From JBHJGM01 sp050331815 (GTDB lineage Bacteria; Verrucomicrobiota; Verrucomicrobiia; Opitutales; JBHJGM01): DNA of 64,000 nt. The translations under genes were made by a program, and so were the position numbers. Location of the stretch: positions 1 to 64,000 of the forward strand of contig JBHJGM010000005.1 of assembly GCA_050331815.1 (NCBI GenBank). Direction: 5' to 3'. This document shows positions 16,079 to 25,170 of this stretch, piece by piece (positions within the stretch are counted from its first letter, which is position 1; each line of letters begins with the position of its first letter). The notes beneath the pieces are model-generated. The model saw only the letters and a list, made by a program, of their open reading frames with translations, was not told where the DNA came from and did no database searches.

Positions 16079-19000
16079 TTAGTTTCGGGCCAGGCCGGAA
16101 GTTGATTCCACCGCTCCGGCGTCACGTCCGCGACCGGTGGGTTCCTGTCCGGAAAAGTCACGCGTCTGTGGGCCGTTCATCTGCCACGCATACAACTCCT
16201 CGATGCTTGTCTGGGCAGCCTCCAGGGAGCCCAGCGCTACCCGCATGAAATCCAGGTCCGCCTGCAGAAACGCCTGGTTGGGTGCGCCACCCACGTAAAA
16301 ATCGCTCGTGTTGCGCAAGCTGCCGCTGACCGTGCTTATTTGCGAGGACACGACTTCGTGCGCAACCTTCTGGCCATCGACGTAAAAGCGAACGCCGCGC
16401 GCGTCGCGAAGCACCTCGACCAGCACATGCTTCCATGCCCCATCATTGATGGGCTCGGCGGACATGACGTTCAGCATATTGCCGGCATTGTCGCGCATGC
16501 GCAGGCGCAGTTTGCCATCGGCCAGGTCCAGCGAGTAACCAGCCTGAGCGACTTTCTGCGCAAGAATGCCGCTATCGTCCTCGGTGCGCAGCACCGCCTC
16601 AATGATGAAGTCGCTCGTGTCGATATCGACGGTCGGCTTGTCCTCGATGCCGTACATCAGATCCTCGCCGCCTTTAACCTCCTCGGCCAGGACGGAGTGT
16701 TCGATTTTCAGAAACTTTGACTGCCCGTCCAGCCGTAGCGCTCCATCGGTCCAATCCTCGAGCGCCCCGGCTACGAAGTCTTCGGCGCGGATGTTTTCAC
16801 CCATCAACGGGTAGCGCGGCGTGTTTTTGTACATCTTTCGATGAACGTAGTAGGGCGTCATGTACCAGTGTTCGTCGATGATGCGCTCAGGGGCTTGGTT
16901 GTTGCGGTAAAAATTCCACTCGCCCACTACGCCGTGCAGCGCCCACGGCATGAACGCCTGCACCCCGTTGTCGACAGCCTCGTTGACCGCGCGAAAATCG
17001 CCTCCCTCGGGATCAGCTAGCGGTGGGCTGCTCACCAGGATGCCGATATCCGAGCGCAAGGCCGCACTTGCTTCGAGCGCTTCCGCGAAATCTTCAAACG
17101 AGGCGCGGTCGCGTCCATGCGATTCAAACACACCCATTTGGCCGGTCACATCGTAGATAATGTTATTCGCGTAGGCGGTGGTCTCGTGCGCAAAGTTACT
17201 TTGTTGTCGGAAGTGGTCCGCGTTGGGGTCCTGGTCCTTGTTGGAATTGGCGTGGCGAAACACGCGGATCGACGAATCCTGGATGACGTTGCCCAGATAG
17301 AAAAAGCGGCCCGCGCTGGGAGCCTGTTGGCGGGTGGTCTCGCCAAACTTGTAGAACGTGTTGTTCACAAAATAGTTCTGAAAACTGAGGATGTTTTGCA
17401 GCGCGGTGTTGTTGGCGTTCTTGCCGCCGGGGGTGTTGTCCAGTCCAACCGCGATGTTGTTAAAGAGATAATTCTTGAAGGAGCCGTCCAGATAGTACGC
17501 GTGCCCAAAGGCCGGAATCCGCTCCTTGTCGTTTTGCATGTATATCCAGTTCTTAAAGCCGCGCGGATTGATCACCAGATTGTTGAACGTGTAAAACACG
17601 CCGCCCTGCCACGTCTCGATCCCGCCCCAGTCGTTGGACTTCAGCAGGACGTCCTCCACCCGGTTGTGCTTGATGATGTGGCGGTTGAAGGGAACCTCTG
17701 TCAGTTGATTGGAGGCTTTGCCACCGGTGACGGAGATGCCCCAGCCGGCGATCGTATGCAGCATGTTGCCGGCGACGATCGAGGTCTTTGGCTGCACGAT
17801 ATCGATGGCGTGACCGTGCTCACCGCTGAGGATGCGAAAGCCGATGCGGTCCAACTTGTTGCGCAACAGTGCCACGTGCTCGAGCGGACCCTCCTCAGTG
17901 TGCTTGTCGCGGCCGCTGTGATTTCTTACGTAAACGCCGCCGTGGTCAGTGTCCCGGATGACGTTGTCGTGTAGGTAGATGCGTCCGAGTGAGCCAGCTC
18001 CGGCCCGAGGGCCTTCGCGCTGCGCGGTGATGCGCGCGGCCAGATTCACGTGCTCAAACAGGCAATGGCGGATCCGCAGGTTGTCGCCGGAGCCCGCCAG
18101 GCGAATCACCGAGTCCATCAGCCCGGGCACAGCCCAGCGCGGCGCATCGTACTCCCAGGCTACGTTGGTGAAACGAAAGCCTAGCCCCGCAAGCTCCACA
18201 TGAAAGAGCGCGTCAGACTTTAGCAACGCGGTGTGCCTGCCGGCTTCAATTTGCGTGTCGTTCGGGTTGGATCCATCGGGCAGGCGCAGATAAATCCGTG
18301 CGCCTTCGCCGCGGGCTTCGGCCCAAAATTCTCCATCCTGGTCGAGCCACTGGGGCTTGTTTTCCAGGTAGTAACGGTTGCCAGTGATAATCTTCTCCAG
18401 GCGATTCCAGGTCCAGGGTCCGCGAAAGGCGACGCCCTGTTTACCGGATTCGTACTTTTCGACGCGGGCGGGGTAGGGGCTGCCCATCACAATGCCCCAC
18501 TCGGTCCAAACCGTGGCACCCTCGATATCGGCCTTGCGCAGACCATCCAGGCGGTCTTTATCCACGCCCAGGTGGTGCTCGCCCTTGCCGGGAACATTCG
18601 TCTTGTTGACGTCCTTCCACCACTCGGGTTGGTCCCAGGTCGGCCATTCGGACATAGGGTCGTTCATGTCGGACATTTGCCAGTTCGGGTCGCGGGCCAG
18701 GGTCAGGCGCCGGATGTCGTCCCCATCCACCTGCCAGAGCGTGCGCGGGCGAAACGGTACATCCGCGTACCAAACCCGGTTGCCATCAGGCATCTTGGCA
18801 TGCGCCCCGGACTGCCAGCCCGTAACCGCTTCCGAGCCGTAGATAAAAGGCCTGCCTTCACCCCACGATGGGTCATGGGCCAGGCGAATCGGATTGGCTT
18901 CGGTCCCGCGATCCTGAGCGGTCGGGCGCAAGGTACCCCGATAGATCACCCCGCCCTTAAAAACGTACGTATCTACTTCGGACCCACGGGCGCTGGCCGC

Positions 19001-19279
19001 GTTTGCAGTGGCCCGCGGATCCCAGGGATGGTGCTTCCAGGGAGCTTCGCGGGTGCCGGCGTTGGTGTCGCTGCCGGACTCAAAATCGATGTAGCGAATC
19101 GTCTCTCCAAAAGTGAATACGTACGGCTCCGGAGCCCACTCGAGATCACCGTGCGGATGAACCTTTGCATAATCCTTTTGCCAGGCGAATTGGCCATAGG
19201 CTGCGGAAGTAACGGAGAGCACGGCACCTACGAGCAGACAACGGCTCGGGCGATTCAGCAGATGAGAGAAGAAGCGCAT
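16079..19279 (-). CDS. secreted right-handed beta-helix protein with LamG-like C-terminal domain
   Basis: A 1,066-residue exported protein. ATG 19279 is chosen since a clear signal peptide follows (MRFFSHLLNR to SAAYGQ); the frame is open to 19441. The N-terminal part reads YIDFESGSDTNAGTREAP, typical of polysaccharide-lyase-like beta-helix proteins. Residues of about 400-750 contain Asn-rich coils (HDNVIRDTDHGG, NNLVINPRG, LFNNIAVGL) that fit a parallel beta-helix. Residues of about 870-1030 (LRLDGQSKFLKIE, GILAQKV, VRFYVDGQKV) resemble a concanavalin/LamG domain. It is probably an enzyme or binder of sulfated or acidic polysaccharide; a sulfatase lies 1.4 kb away on the other strand. Confidence 0.8.
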   Translation of the reverse strand: MRFFSHLLNRPSRCLLVGAVLSVTSAAYGQFAWQKDYAKVHPHGDLEWAPEPYVFTFGETIRYIDFESGSDTNAGTREAPWKHHPWDPRATANAASARGSEVDTYVFKGGVIYRGTLRPTAQDRGTEANPIRLAHDPSWGEGRPFIYGSEAVTGWQSGAHAKMPDGNRVWYADVPFRPRTLWQVDGDDIRRLTLARDPNWQMSDMNDPMSEWPTWDQPEWWKDVNKTNVPGKGEHHLGVDKDRLDGLRKADIEGATVWTEWGIVMGSPYPARVEKYESGKQGVAFRGPWTWNRLEKIITGNRYYLENKPQWLDQDGEFWAEARGEGARIYLRLPDGSNPNDTQIEAGRHTALLKSDALFHVELAGLGFRFTNVAWEYDAPRWAVPGLMDSVIRLAGSGDNLRIRHCLFEHVNLAARITAQREGPRAGAGSLGRIYLHDNVIRDTDHGGVYVRNHSGRDKHTEEGPLEHVALLRNKLDRIGFRILSGEHGHAIDIVQPKTSIVAGNMLHTIAGWGISVTGGKASNQLTEVPFNRHIIKHNRVEDVLLKSNDWGGIETWQGGVFYTFNNLVINPRGFKNWIYMQNDKERIPAFGHAYYLDGSFKNYLFNNIAVGLDNTPGGKNANNTALQNILSFQNYFVNNTFYKFGETTRQQAPSAGRFFYLGNVIQDSSIRVFRHANSNKDQDPNADHFRQQSNFAHETTAYANNIIYDVTGQMGVFESHGRDRASFEDFAEALEASAALRSDIGILVSSPPLADPEGGDFRAVNEAVDNGVQAFMPWALHGVVGEWNFYRNNQAPERIIDEHWYMTPYYVHRKMYKNTPRYPLMGENIRAEDFVAGALEDWTDGALRLDGQSKFLKIEHSVLAEEVKGGEDLMYGIEDKPTVDIDTSDFIIEAVLRTEDDSGILAQKVAQAGYSLDLADGKLRLRMRDNAGNMLNVMSAEPINDGAWKHVLVEVLRDARGVRFYVDGQKVAHEVVSSQISTVSGSLRNTSDFYVGGAPNQAFLQADLDFMRVALGSLEAAQTSIEELYAWQMNGPQTRDFSGQEPTGRGRDAGAVESTSGLARN

Positions 19280-19565
19280 GATATGAATTGAGAGATAAAG
19301 CGATGGCGACAGGCCCATTAGGCACAACGAGGTATGGAGTTTAAAGCTTTCTGAAGGTTCCAGGAAACCGGCGTAAAAGCCACCAATTTCCCCCGCTCGC
19401 ATCGCCTGCGCGGTTTGGCCCAACCACCTGTATGTTAGCATAAAAGTCTTAATGCCTACTAATTAAGCACCTTATAACAAGCAGCCTGCGACTTTCTGAT
19501 AAGCGGTTCTTCTTGCCCTTGCCTGTTTCTTTCACGAACACGGAGGTGGATTGGAACTGCTTATC

Positions 19566-20537
19566 ATGAAATCGTTTAAGTCCCTAGTGTCCCCTTCTTT
19601 TTTGTTAACGATGGCCCTCCTGCTGGTGGGCAGTAGCCTGCAGGCGCGTGCCTTTGGCTCGGGCTCAGACTCGCTCGGCGGTGGGCTGGAAGCCTGGAAG
19701 GACGCGCGGCGTCCGATTTCGAACCCCACCTTGTTCGACCTGCCCATCGCGCAAACCTTCATCCGGCCCTTCTTCCTCTATCATAAACTACCGGACCGCA
19801 TCCGCACGACTGCCGGCGACCTGCCCGTCGATGGTGAAGTCCTTCTCTACGCCGTGCAACTGGAGTACGCCTTCACCGATTCGCTGACCTTCGTGGCGCT
19901 CAAGGATGGCTTTGCCGACTTTGACCCCGACGCCACCCTCGGCGACACCGACGGCTTTGCCAACATTGCCGCAGGGCTCAAGTGGACCTTCTTCCAGCAG
20001 CCCGAGGACGGGGCGGCGGCGGCCATCCGATTGATGTATGAGGTCCCCTTTGGCGAGGACGAAGTCATCCAGGGGGAGGGTTCGGGCATCATCATTCCCT
20101 CGCTGGATCTCATGCAGATCATCGGCCCAGCGCAGTTCGCGGCGACCATCGGAGCCGAGGTGCCGATCGACGGGGATGACGAAAGCACCATGTTTTTCAT
20201 GAGCGGGCATTTCAGCTACGAGGTGCTGCCCAAGTTCTCGCCCTTAGTGGAACTCAATTACCGCCGCGTGCTGGGCGTGGGTGACGGCGGTTCGCGTTTT
20301 CCGGAACACGCGGGCGGGGCCGTACCGGCGGTGGCCACCTTTGAGGGCGGCGACCTCTTTAATTTCGGTGCCAGCAACGCCAGCACCAACCCCGACTTTC
20401 TCTCCTTCGCAGTGGGGTTTCGCTACCGGGTTCTGGAGTGGGTTGAGCTCGGCTTCGCCTGGGAGCGCCCGATCACCGACGACGAGGAGAGCGTGATGGA
20501 ACAGCGCTTCCACGTCGACGCGGTCATTCATTTCTGA
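19566..20537 (+). CDS. outer-membrane beta-barrel protein (MetA-pathway transporter-like)
   Basis: A 323-residue exported protein with a signal peptide ending near LQARAFG. It alternates amphipathic strands (VQLEYAFTDSLTFVALKDG, FSYEVLPKFSPLVELNYR, FAVGFRYRVLEWVELGFAW) and ends in VDAVIHF, with a terminal Phe as expected for outer-membrane barrels. It resembles the broad PF13557-type transporter family. A GGAGGTGG stretch (19543-19550) lies 15 bp from ATG 19566 and adjoins a TTG at 19551, so the start is uncertain. It precedes a sulfatase gene by about 107 bp. Solute unknown. Confidence 0.7.
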   Translation: MKSFKSLVSPSFLLTMALLLVGSSLQARAFGSGSDSLGGGLEAWKDARRPISNPTLFDLPIAQTFIRPFFLYHKLPDRIRTTAGDLPVDGEVLLYAVQLEYAFTDSLTFVALKDGFADFDPDATLGDTDGFANIAAGLKWTFFQQPEDGAAAAIRLMYEVPFGEDEVIQGEGSGIIIPSLDLMQIIGPAQFAATIGAEVPIDGDDESTMFFMSGHFSYEVLPKFSPLVELNYRRVLGVGDGGSRFPEHAGGAVPAVATFEGGDLFNFGASNASTNPDFLSFAVGFRYRVLEWVELGFAWERPITDDEESVMEQRFHVDAVIHF

Positions 20538-20644
20538 GCGCACACTCGGCGCAGCTGGTTCAGAATTGAGCCGCTGCTGGTTTTTACCCGGCGTGCCACC
20601 GAAATGGCTTGAGCAGTCGTCGGCTCGCGCGGAGCTTTTCAGCA

Positions 20645-22156
20645 ATGCCCCGCGCGAGTCCCGAACGCCCCAACATACTCTGGCTGTGCACCGACCAGCA
20701 GCGCTGGGACAGCCTGGGCTGCTACGGCAACGGCTTTGTCCACACGCCCAACCTGGACCGGCTGGCGGCCAGCGGCGTCTGCTTCGATCACGCTTTCGCG
20801 CAGAATCCGCTCTGCCAGCCCAGCCGGGGCAGCTTTCTGACCGGGCGTTACCCCGTCACCACGAAACTCCGCCAGAACGGTCAGGACCTGCCTGACGCCA
20901 CCCTGCTGATCACCAAGCTGCTGGCCGATCAGGGCTACAACTGCGGCTTGATCGGCAAACTCCACCTGAAGGCCTGCGACCACCGCCTGAAGCTCGGCGA
21001 GGACTGGTGGCGCTTCGACGAAAAGGAGTGGTACCAGGGTTGCGAGCAGCGCATTCACAACGATGGCTACGCGGACTTCCTCTGGGACCACGCGCCCAAT
21101 CCCCAAAAATATCCCTCCAGTGCCTACAGCCGCTGGGTGCGTGCGCAAAACGGCGGCCAACCCCTGGATGAAAGCTTCCGTGATTTTCCCGGCTCTAAAT
21201 TCGTCAGCTATGGGCCACCCACCGAGCTGCACCAAACAACCTGGTGTTGTGAGATGGCCCAGGATTTCATCCGGGCTCATCACGACCAAGGCTACCCGTG
21301 GTTGCTATCGGTTAACATCTTTGACCCGCACCCGCACTACAACCCCCCGGCGGAATACCTCGAGCGCTACGGGCCGCTTGTTGACGAAATCCCCCTGCCC
21401 AACGCGGAGGCTGCAGAGTTTCCGACCAAGCTGGTGCTCAAGGACACTGGCACCCGCGAAGCCGAGAGTTATCACATGGGCTACCTCGAACGCACCGACC
21501 GCGACCATCAGTGGTGCCGGGCGGCCTACTGGGCCATGGTCGATCAGATCGATCGGCGCATCGGCGAGGTGCTGCAAACCCTGGAGACGACCGGGCAGTT
21601 GGAAAACACGCTGGTGCTCTTTACTTCCGACCATGGCGAGCTGCTCGGCGACCACGGGGTCTATCCCAAAGGGCCGTTTCTGTACGACCCGGCCGTGCGC
21701 GTGCCGCTCATCTTCTCGATGCCGGGTACGATTGCCGGCGGGCGGCGAAGTTCGGCCCTGATCGAGTTGGTCGACCTCGCCCCGACGCTCCTCGAAGCGA
21801 TGGGCCAGCCCATCCACCCGCAGATGCAGGGCCGCTCCATTTGGTCGCAGCTGACTTCAGCCGAGCCCATCGATCACTTTCGCGACGACGTCTATGTCGA
21901 GTACTACAACTCGCAGCCGCATCGGCACGACAACCAGATCTTCCTGACCTCTGTGCGCACTCCCGATTGCAAGCTGGTTGTCCGCCACGGCCACAATGAC
22001 GGCGAACTGTACGACCTGAAAAACGATCCGGGCGAACGCTTCAACCTTTGGGGCGACCCTGCCTGGCAAACAGTCAAGACAGATATGCTCCTGCGCCTGG
22101 CTACCCGCATGGCGCAGACCGCCGATCCGCTGCCCGAGCGCGTCGGCATTTTCTAG
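20645..22156 (+). CDS. formylglycine-dependent sulfatase
   Basis: A 503-residue type I sulfatase. The activation motif C-x-P-S-R is present as LCQPSRGSFLTGRYP, whose Cys would be converted to formylglycine. The metal site residues occur in LWLCTDQQRWDSLG and late FTSDHGELLGDHG. No signal peptide follows ATG 20645 (the frame is open to 20609), so it may be cytoplasmic or the start may be misjudged. Family members remove sulfate esters from glycans or other organic sulfates. Context of a beta-helix protein and an outer-membrane protein fits sulfated polysaccharide use. No anaerobic or aerobic sulfatase-maturing enzyme is in the window. Confidence 0.93.
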   Translation: MPRASPERPNILWLCTDQQRWDSLGCYGNGFVHTPNLDRLAASGVCFDHAFAQNPLCQPSRGSFLTGRYPVTTKLRQNGQDLPDATLLITKLLADQGYNCGLIGKLHLKACDHRLKLGEDWWRFDEKEWYQGCEQRIHNDGYADFLWDHAPNPQKYPSSAYSRWVRAQNGGQPLDESFRDFPGSKFVSYGPPTELHQTTWCCEMAQDFIRAHHDQGYPWLLSVNIFDPHPHYNPPAEYLERYGPLVDEIPLPNAEAAEFPTKLVLKDTGTREAESYHMGYLERTDRDHQWCRAAYWAMVDQIDRRIGEVLQTLETTGQLENTLVLFTSDHGELLGDHGVYPKGPFLYDPAVRVPLIFSMPGTIAGGRRSSALIELVDLAPTLLEAMGQPIHPQMQGRSIWSQLTSAEPIDHFRDDVYVEYYNSQPHRHDNQIFLTSVRTPDCKLVVRHGHNDGELYDLKNDPGERFNLWGDPAWQTVKTDMLLRLATRMAQTADPLPERVGIF

Positions 22157-22195
22157 CGTATTCTAATGTGGCGTGGCTGGCGTACGCTGGCTTCC

Positions 22196-22570
22196 TCAGC
22201 TCACATTTTCTGACTTTACATAGCTATCCATCTTACGGATGCGTGAGACCAGCAGGCGCATCATCTGCAGGGCGAAGTACGGCGTCTGCTGGCAAAGAAA
22301 GGCAAACTGGCGCTCGTCAACGGTGACCAGCACGCAGTCCTCTTTGACCCGCGCGGTGGCGCTGCGCACGCCCTTGTCGATGAGGGCCATTTCGCCGAAA
22401 ACGCCGCCGGACTGCACAGATTCGATCACGACATCGTTGATCAGCAACTCCAAGACACCTTCCTTGACCACGTACATGTGGTCAGCCGCATCGTCTTTGG
22501 CAAAGACTTTGGTGCCGGCCGGATGGTTCTCGGTTTCGGTGACCGAGCGAAAGAGTGGTGACAAGTCCAT
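22196..22570 (-). CDS. stand-alone cyclic-nucleotide-binding domain protein
   Basis: A 124-residue protein from ATG 22570 that is almost entirely one cNMP-binding domain: GTKVFAKDDAADHMYVVKEG, then the phosphate-binding cassette GGVFGEMALIDKGVRSATA with Glu and Arg kept. There is no DNA-binding or kinase domain attached. The C-terminal helix LLVSRIRKM may mediate contact with a partner. Convergent with the sulfatase (39 bp apart). Role unknown; possibly a small sensor subunit. A second protein with this domain, a histidine kinase, lies at 61.2-62.4 kb. Confidence 0.85.
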   Translation of the reverse strand: MDLSPLFRSVTETENHPAGTKVFAKDDAADHMYVVKEGVLELLINDVVIESVQSGGVFGEMALIDKGVRSATARVKEDCVLVTVDERQFAFLCQQTPYFALQMMRLLVSRIRKMDSYVKSENVS

Positions 22571-22713
22571 GAAGCGGGGGAAGAAAAATTCTCGAAGTGG
22601 CCATTGGAAGGGCACTTGCGGCAGTTATTCAGCAAGCGTTGAGCTATAAACATGCACACGACAGACCGCAAGCATCCCTTCGCCTGAAACGCGTAAGCTA
22701 GGCTTAGGTTCAG

Positions 22714-22797
22714 TGCCCGGGACGGGGGTCGAACCCGTACTTCCCGAAGGAAAAGGGATTTTAAGTCCCCAGCGTCTGCCAATTCCGCCACCCGGGC
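22714..22797 (-). tRNA. tRNA-Leu (anticodon TAA)
   Basis: An 84-nt class II tRNA. Acceptor strands GCCCGGG (22791-22797) and CCCGGGC (22715-22721), anticodon loop CTTAAAA, a variable arm containing CCTTCGGG, and T-loop TTCGACC are visible. The discriminator is A and CCA is not encoded (CTG follows). Confidence 0.95.
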
Positions 22798-22871
22798 CTG
22801 GGTGCATTCAAGACGCCACACGATCGAACGCCCGGCTCAAACAGGCAAGCGGGATCGGCTGGCCGCTGTCT

Positions 22872-23771
22872 TCAGCCGGCGGTCGAGGCTCCTGGAGCAC
22901 TGCGCTCCATCGCCCAGACCATCGCGACGCCGCCGAGAATCAGCGCCAGGGCGATCCAGGTGGAGGTGCTGTCGAAGACCGGCAGATACCATTCGTACTG
23001 GCTCACGTCCTTGACGTTGCCCGCGGGCAGGCGCTTCCATGGCCAGATGATTACCAGCGAGCCGAGAATGAACCCGGTCAGCAGGGCGATGGTCACGTCG
23101 CGCAGTTTGCGAAAGAGGTAGGAAATCACCCGCGAGAACAGCAGCAGGCCTGCCACCGCGCCCACGGCCACCCAAAACAGAATCCCCAGCCGAAACCCGC
23201 TGATCGCCTCCAGCACAAGCGCGTAGTTGCCCATCAGCAGCAGCACATACGAGCCCGACAACCCGGGCAGAATCATGCTCACGATCGCGACGACGCCGCA
23301 CAAAACCAGATAAAACGGCGTATCATTGGCCTGCGCAGGCTCGAGAAAAGCGATGCCGACGGCTACCGCCAGCCCCGCTACAAAGGCCGCCACCGGTGCC
23401 GGTCCCCACTTGCGCACAGTAATGCCCACAAAATACACCGAGCCCAGAATCAGCCCGAAAAAGAAGGCAAAGGTCGGCACCGGGTGTGTCTCCAACAGCC
23501 ACCCCAGCAGTTTTGCCAGGGTCAGGATGCTCACGGCGACCCCGGTGCCCAGCACGCATAAAAAGCGCAGGTGCACATGCAGGCAAAATTGACCCAACTT
23601 GCGGCCCAGCAGCAGACGCAAGGCCGTAGTATCCAGCGAACGCAGGGCATCCATCAGCTGCTGATAGATTCCGGTAACCAGCGCGACCGTCCCGCCCGAG
23701 ACGCCCGGGATCACATTGGCCGCGCCCATGGCAGCACCTTTCAGGAAGAGGATCAGGTTGGAGCGGCCCAT
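22872..23771 (-). CDS. DUF368 membrane protein, candidate polyprenyl-phosphate translocase
   Basis: A 299-residue polytopic membrane protein with eight or more hydrophobic segments. ATG 23771 is chosen; the frame is open to 23951 but the DUF368 start MGRSNLILFLKGAAMG follows this codon. The two repeated signatures VIPGVSGGTVAL and LPGLSGSYVLLLMG mark the inverted-repeat halves of the family. DUF368 (PopT) proteins have been reported to recycle undecaprenyl phosphate across the inner membrane; assignment here is by family only. It follows the tRNA-Leu gene on the same strand region and is divergent from the sigma factor. Confidence 0.88.
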   Translation of the reverse strand: MGRSNLILFLKGAAMGAANVIPGVSGGTVALVTGIYQQLMDALRSLDTTALRLLLGRKLGQFCLHVHLRFLCVLGTGVAVSILTLAKLLGWLLETHPVPTFAFFFGLILGSVYFVGITVRKWGPAPVAAFVAGLAVAVGIAFLEPAQANDTPFYLVLCGVVAIVSMILPGLSGSYVLLLMGNYALVLEAISGFRLGILFWVAVGAVAGLLLFSRVISYLFRKLRDVTIALLTGFILGSLVIIWPWKRLPAGNVKDVSQYEWYLPVFDSTSTWIALALILGGVAMVWAMERSAPGASTAG

Positions 23772-23994
23772 TTGCGGCCACTCATCGGAATATTCACTGC
23801 ATGCGGCAACTCCTAACTTCAAAGGTCTCATGCGCGTGCACTGCTTTCGCACGCAAGTAACCGTCTGCCAATTACTTATCGAAGAAAGAATGCATCCGAT
23901 AGATTCTCTGAAAGGCGGACTACACAACTTGAACCGGTCGCAAACGAGCAATTTCTTACTTCAAAAGTGAGAACTGCGCATCACCATTTTTACA

Positions 23995-24022
23995 TTGCGA
24001 ATCAACTGTCTTAGGCTATCTT
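23995..24022 (+). promoter_or_regulatory. promoter of sigma-factor gene, apparently leaderless
   Basis: TTGCGA (23995-24000), 16-bp spacer and TATCTT (24017-24022) form a good sigma-70 promoter. A start about seven bases past the -10 would fall at or next to the A of ATG 24029. No Shine-Dalgarno sequence lies between the -10 and the ATG. Confidence 0.55.
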
Positions 24023-24028
24023 TGAATT

Positions 24029-25138
24029 ATGGCGACAGCCGCAAAAGCTGAAGTCAACGCTACATCGTTGCCCTTACCCACCAACCTTCCATCCCGCCAC
24101 GAAAACCCGGCGGGCGAGGAGGCATGTCGGCATTTTATCACGCGCCACCGTGGGCACTTGGATTGGGTACTCCGGCTGCCTTGCTTCGAGCCTTTGCTCG
24201 TGCATGGCCTGAAAGCTTTGAGGCTACCGCAACCGCGCCGCGGCATCGGCCTGCGTGCGGTGGTCGATTCACTCGCGCTCGAATACAAGAAGGATATGGT
24301 GCTGTGGGTCATGGACCATTATCGCGGTCAATTTGCCAGCCGTGCCGCCCTGACCTTGGCCGGTTGGTACTCCCTGGAAATGCCCAGCGCACGCAAGCTT
24401 GACGAGCACCTTTCCGAAAAGCAGTGGCGCAGCTTTTGCGAAAACTTTGAATTTGCGCTGCGCCGCCATCACCGTCGCTACAAAAACGCTCAGGCCTACC
24501 TGTTCGCTTGCTACGAGCCGATGGTCGCCCGCCTGGCCAATCGCCTTGTTTTCGACGCTGGCAAACGCGGGGATGCCATGCAGGAAGGCGCGCTCGGTCT
24601 GCTCCACGCCATCGACAAAGTGGATTCGAAATCATCGCTGGCCAGCTACGCGCAAATCTGGATCACCCGCCACATCCGCAATTTCCTCCTGGGCGAGCGT
24701 TTTCCAGTGCACGTGCCGATCAACCTGGCCTCGCGACTTCTGGTACAGGCCCGTCAGCGCGCCGCACTCGAAAAAGACAACCAGAAGCCACTGCCTTTTG
24801 AAGAGCTTTTGCAGCCTTCCGTGGCGCTCGATGAGCCCTCCGACGAAAATCCTTCGGGAATCACGCTGCCCGACGAGAACGCCGAAAACCCGGCCGAGGT
24901 GCTGACCCGTGAGGAGCGGCGCGCACAGGTGCGCAACGTTCTCTCGCGGTTGACCGATAAGCAGCGCGAGGTGCTGACCATGCGCTACGGCCTTGAAGGG
25001 GACGGCCACGAGCAAACCCTTAAATCGATCGCCGAACGTATCGGCATTTCGCACCAGCAGGTCAGCATGCGTGAAAAACGTGCACTGCAGAGGCTTGAAA
25101 GCATTCTCAAAACCGTGTATGCGGGTGTTGATGTTTGA
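24029..25138 (+). CDS. sigma-70-family factor with novel N-terminal region
   Basis: A 369-residue RNA polymerase sigma factor. Residues of about 155-225 carry region 2 (QEGALGLLHAIDKVD, then YAQIWITRHIRNFLLGE). Residues of about 300-362 carry region 4 (SRLTDKQREVLTMRYGL and IAERIGISHQQVSMREKRAL). Between them is a loosely conserved acidic linker of about 70 residues. The first 150 residues are basic and helix-rich, match no sigma region that I recognise, and lack region 1.1. Length and layout fit a specialised group 3-like factor. It lies 32 bp before nadD, so it may share a transcript with nadD-rsfS. Confidence 0.85.
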   Translation: MATAAKAEVNATSLPLPTNLPSRHENPAGEEACRHFITRHRGHLDWVLRLPCFEPLLVHGLKALRLPQPRRGIGLRAVVDSLALEYKKDMVLWVMDHYRGQFASRAALTLAGWYSLEMPSARKLDEHLSEKQWRSFCENFEFALRRHHRRYKNAQAYLFACYEPMVARLANRLVFDAGKRGDAMQEGALGLLHAIDKVDSKSSLASYAQIWITRHIRNFLLGERFPVHVPINLASRLLVQARQRAALEKDNQKPLPFEELLQPSVALDEPSDENPSGITLPDENAENPAEVLTREERRAQVRNVLSRLTDKQREVLTMRYGLEGDGHEQTLKSIAERIGISHQQVSMREKRALQRLESILKTVYAGVDV

Positions 25139-25170
25139 TTGGGGGAAACGTGCCATGGCTGGTGGCCTGA

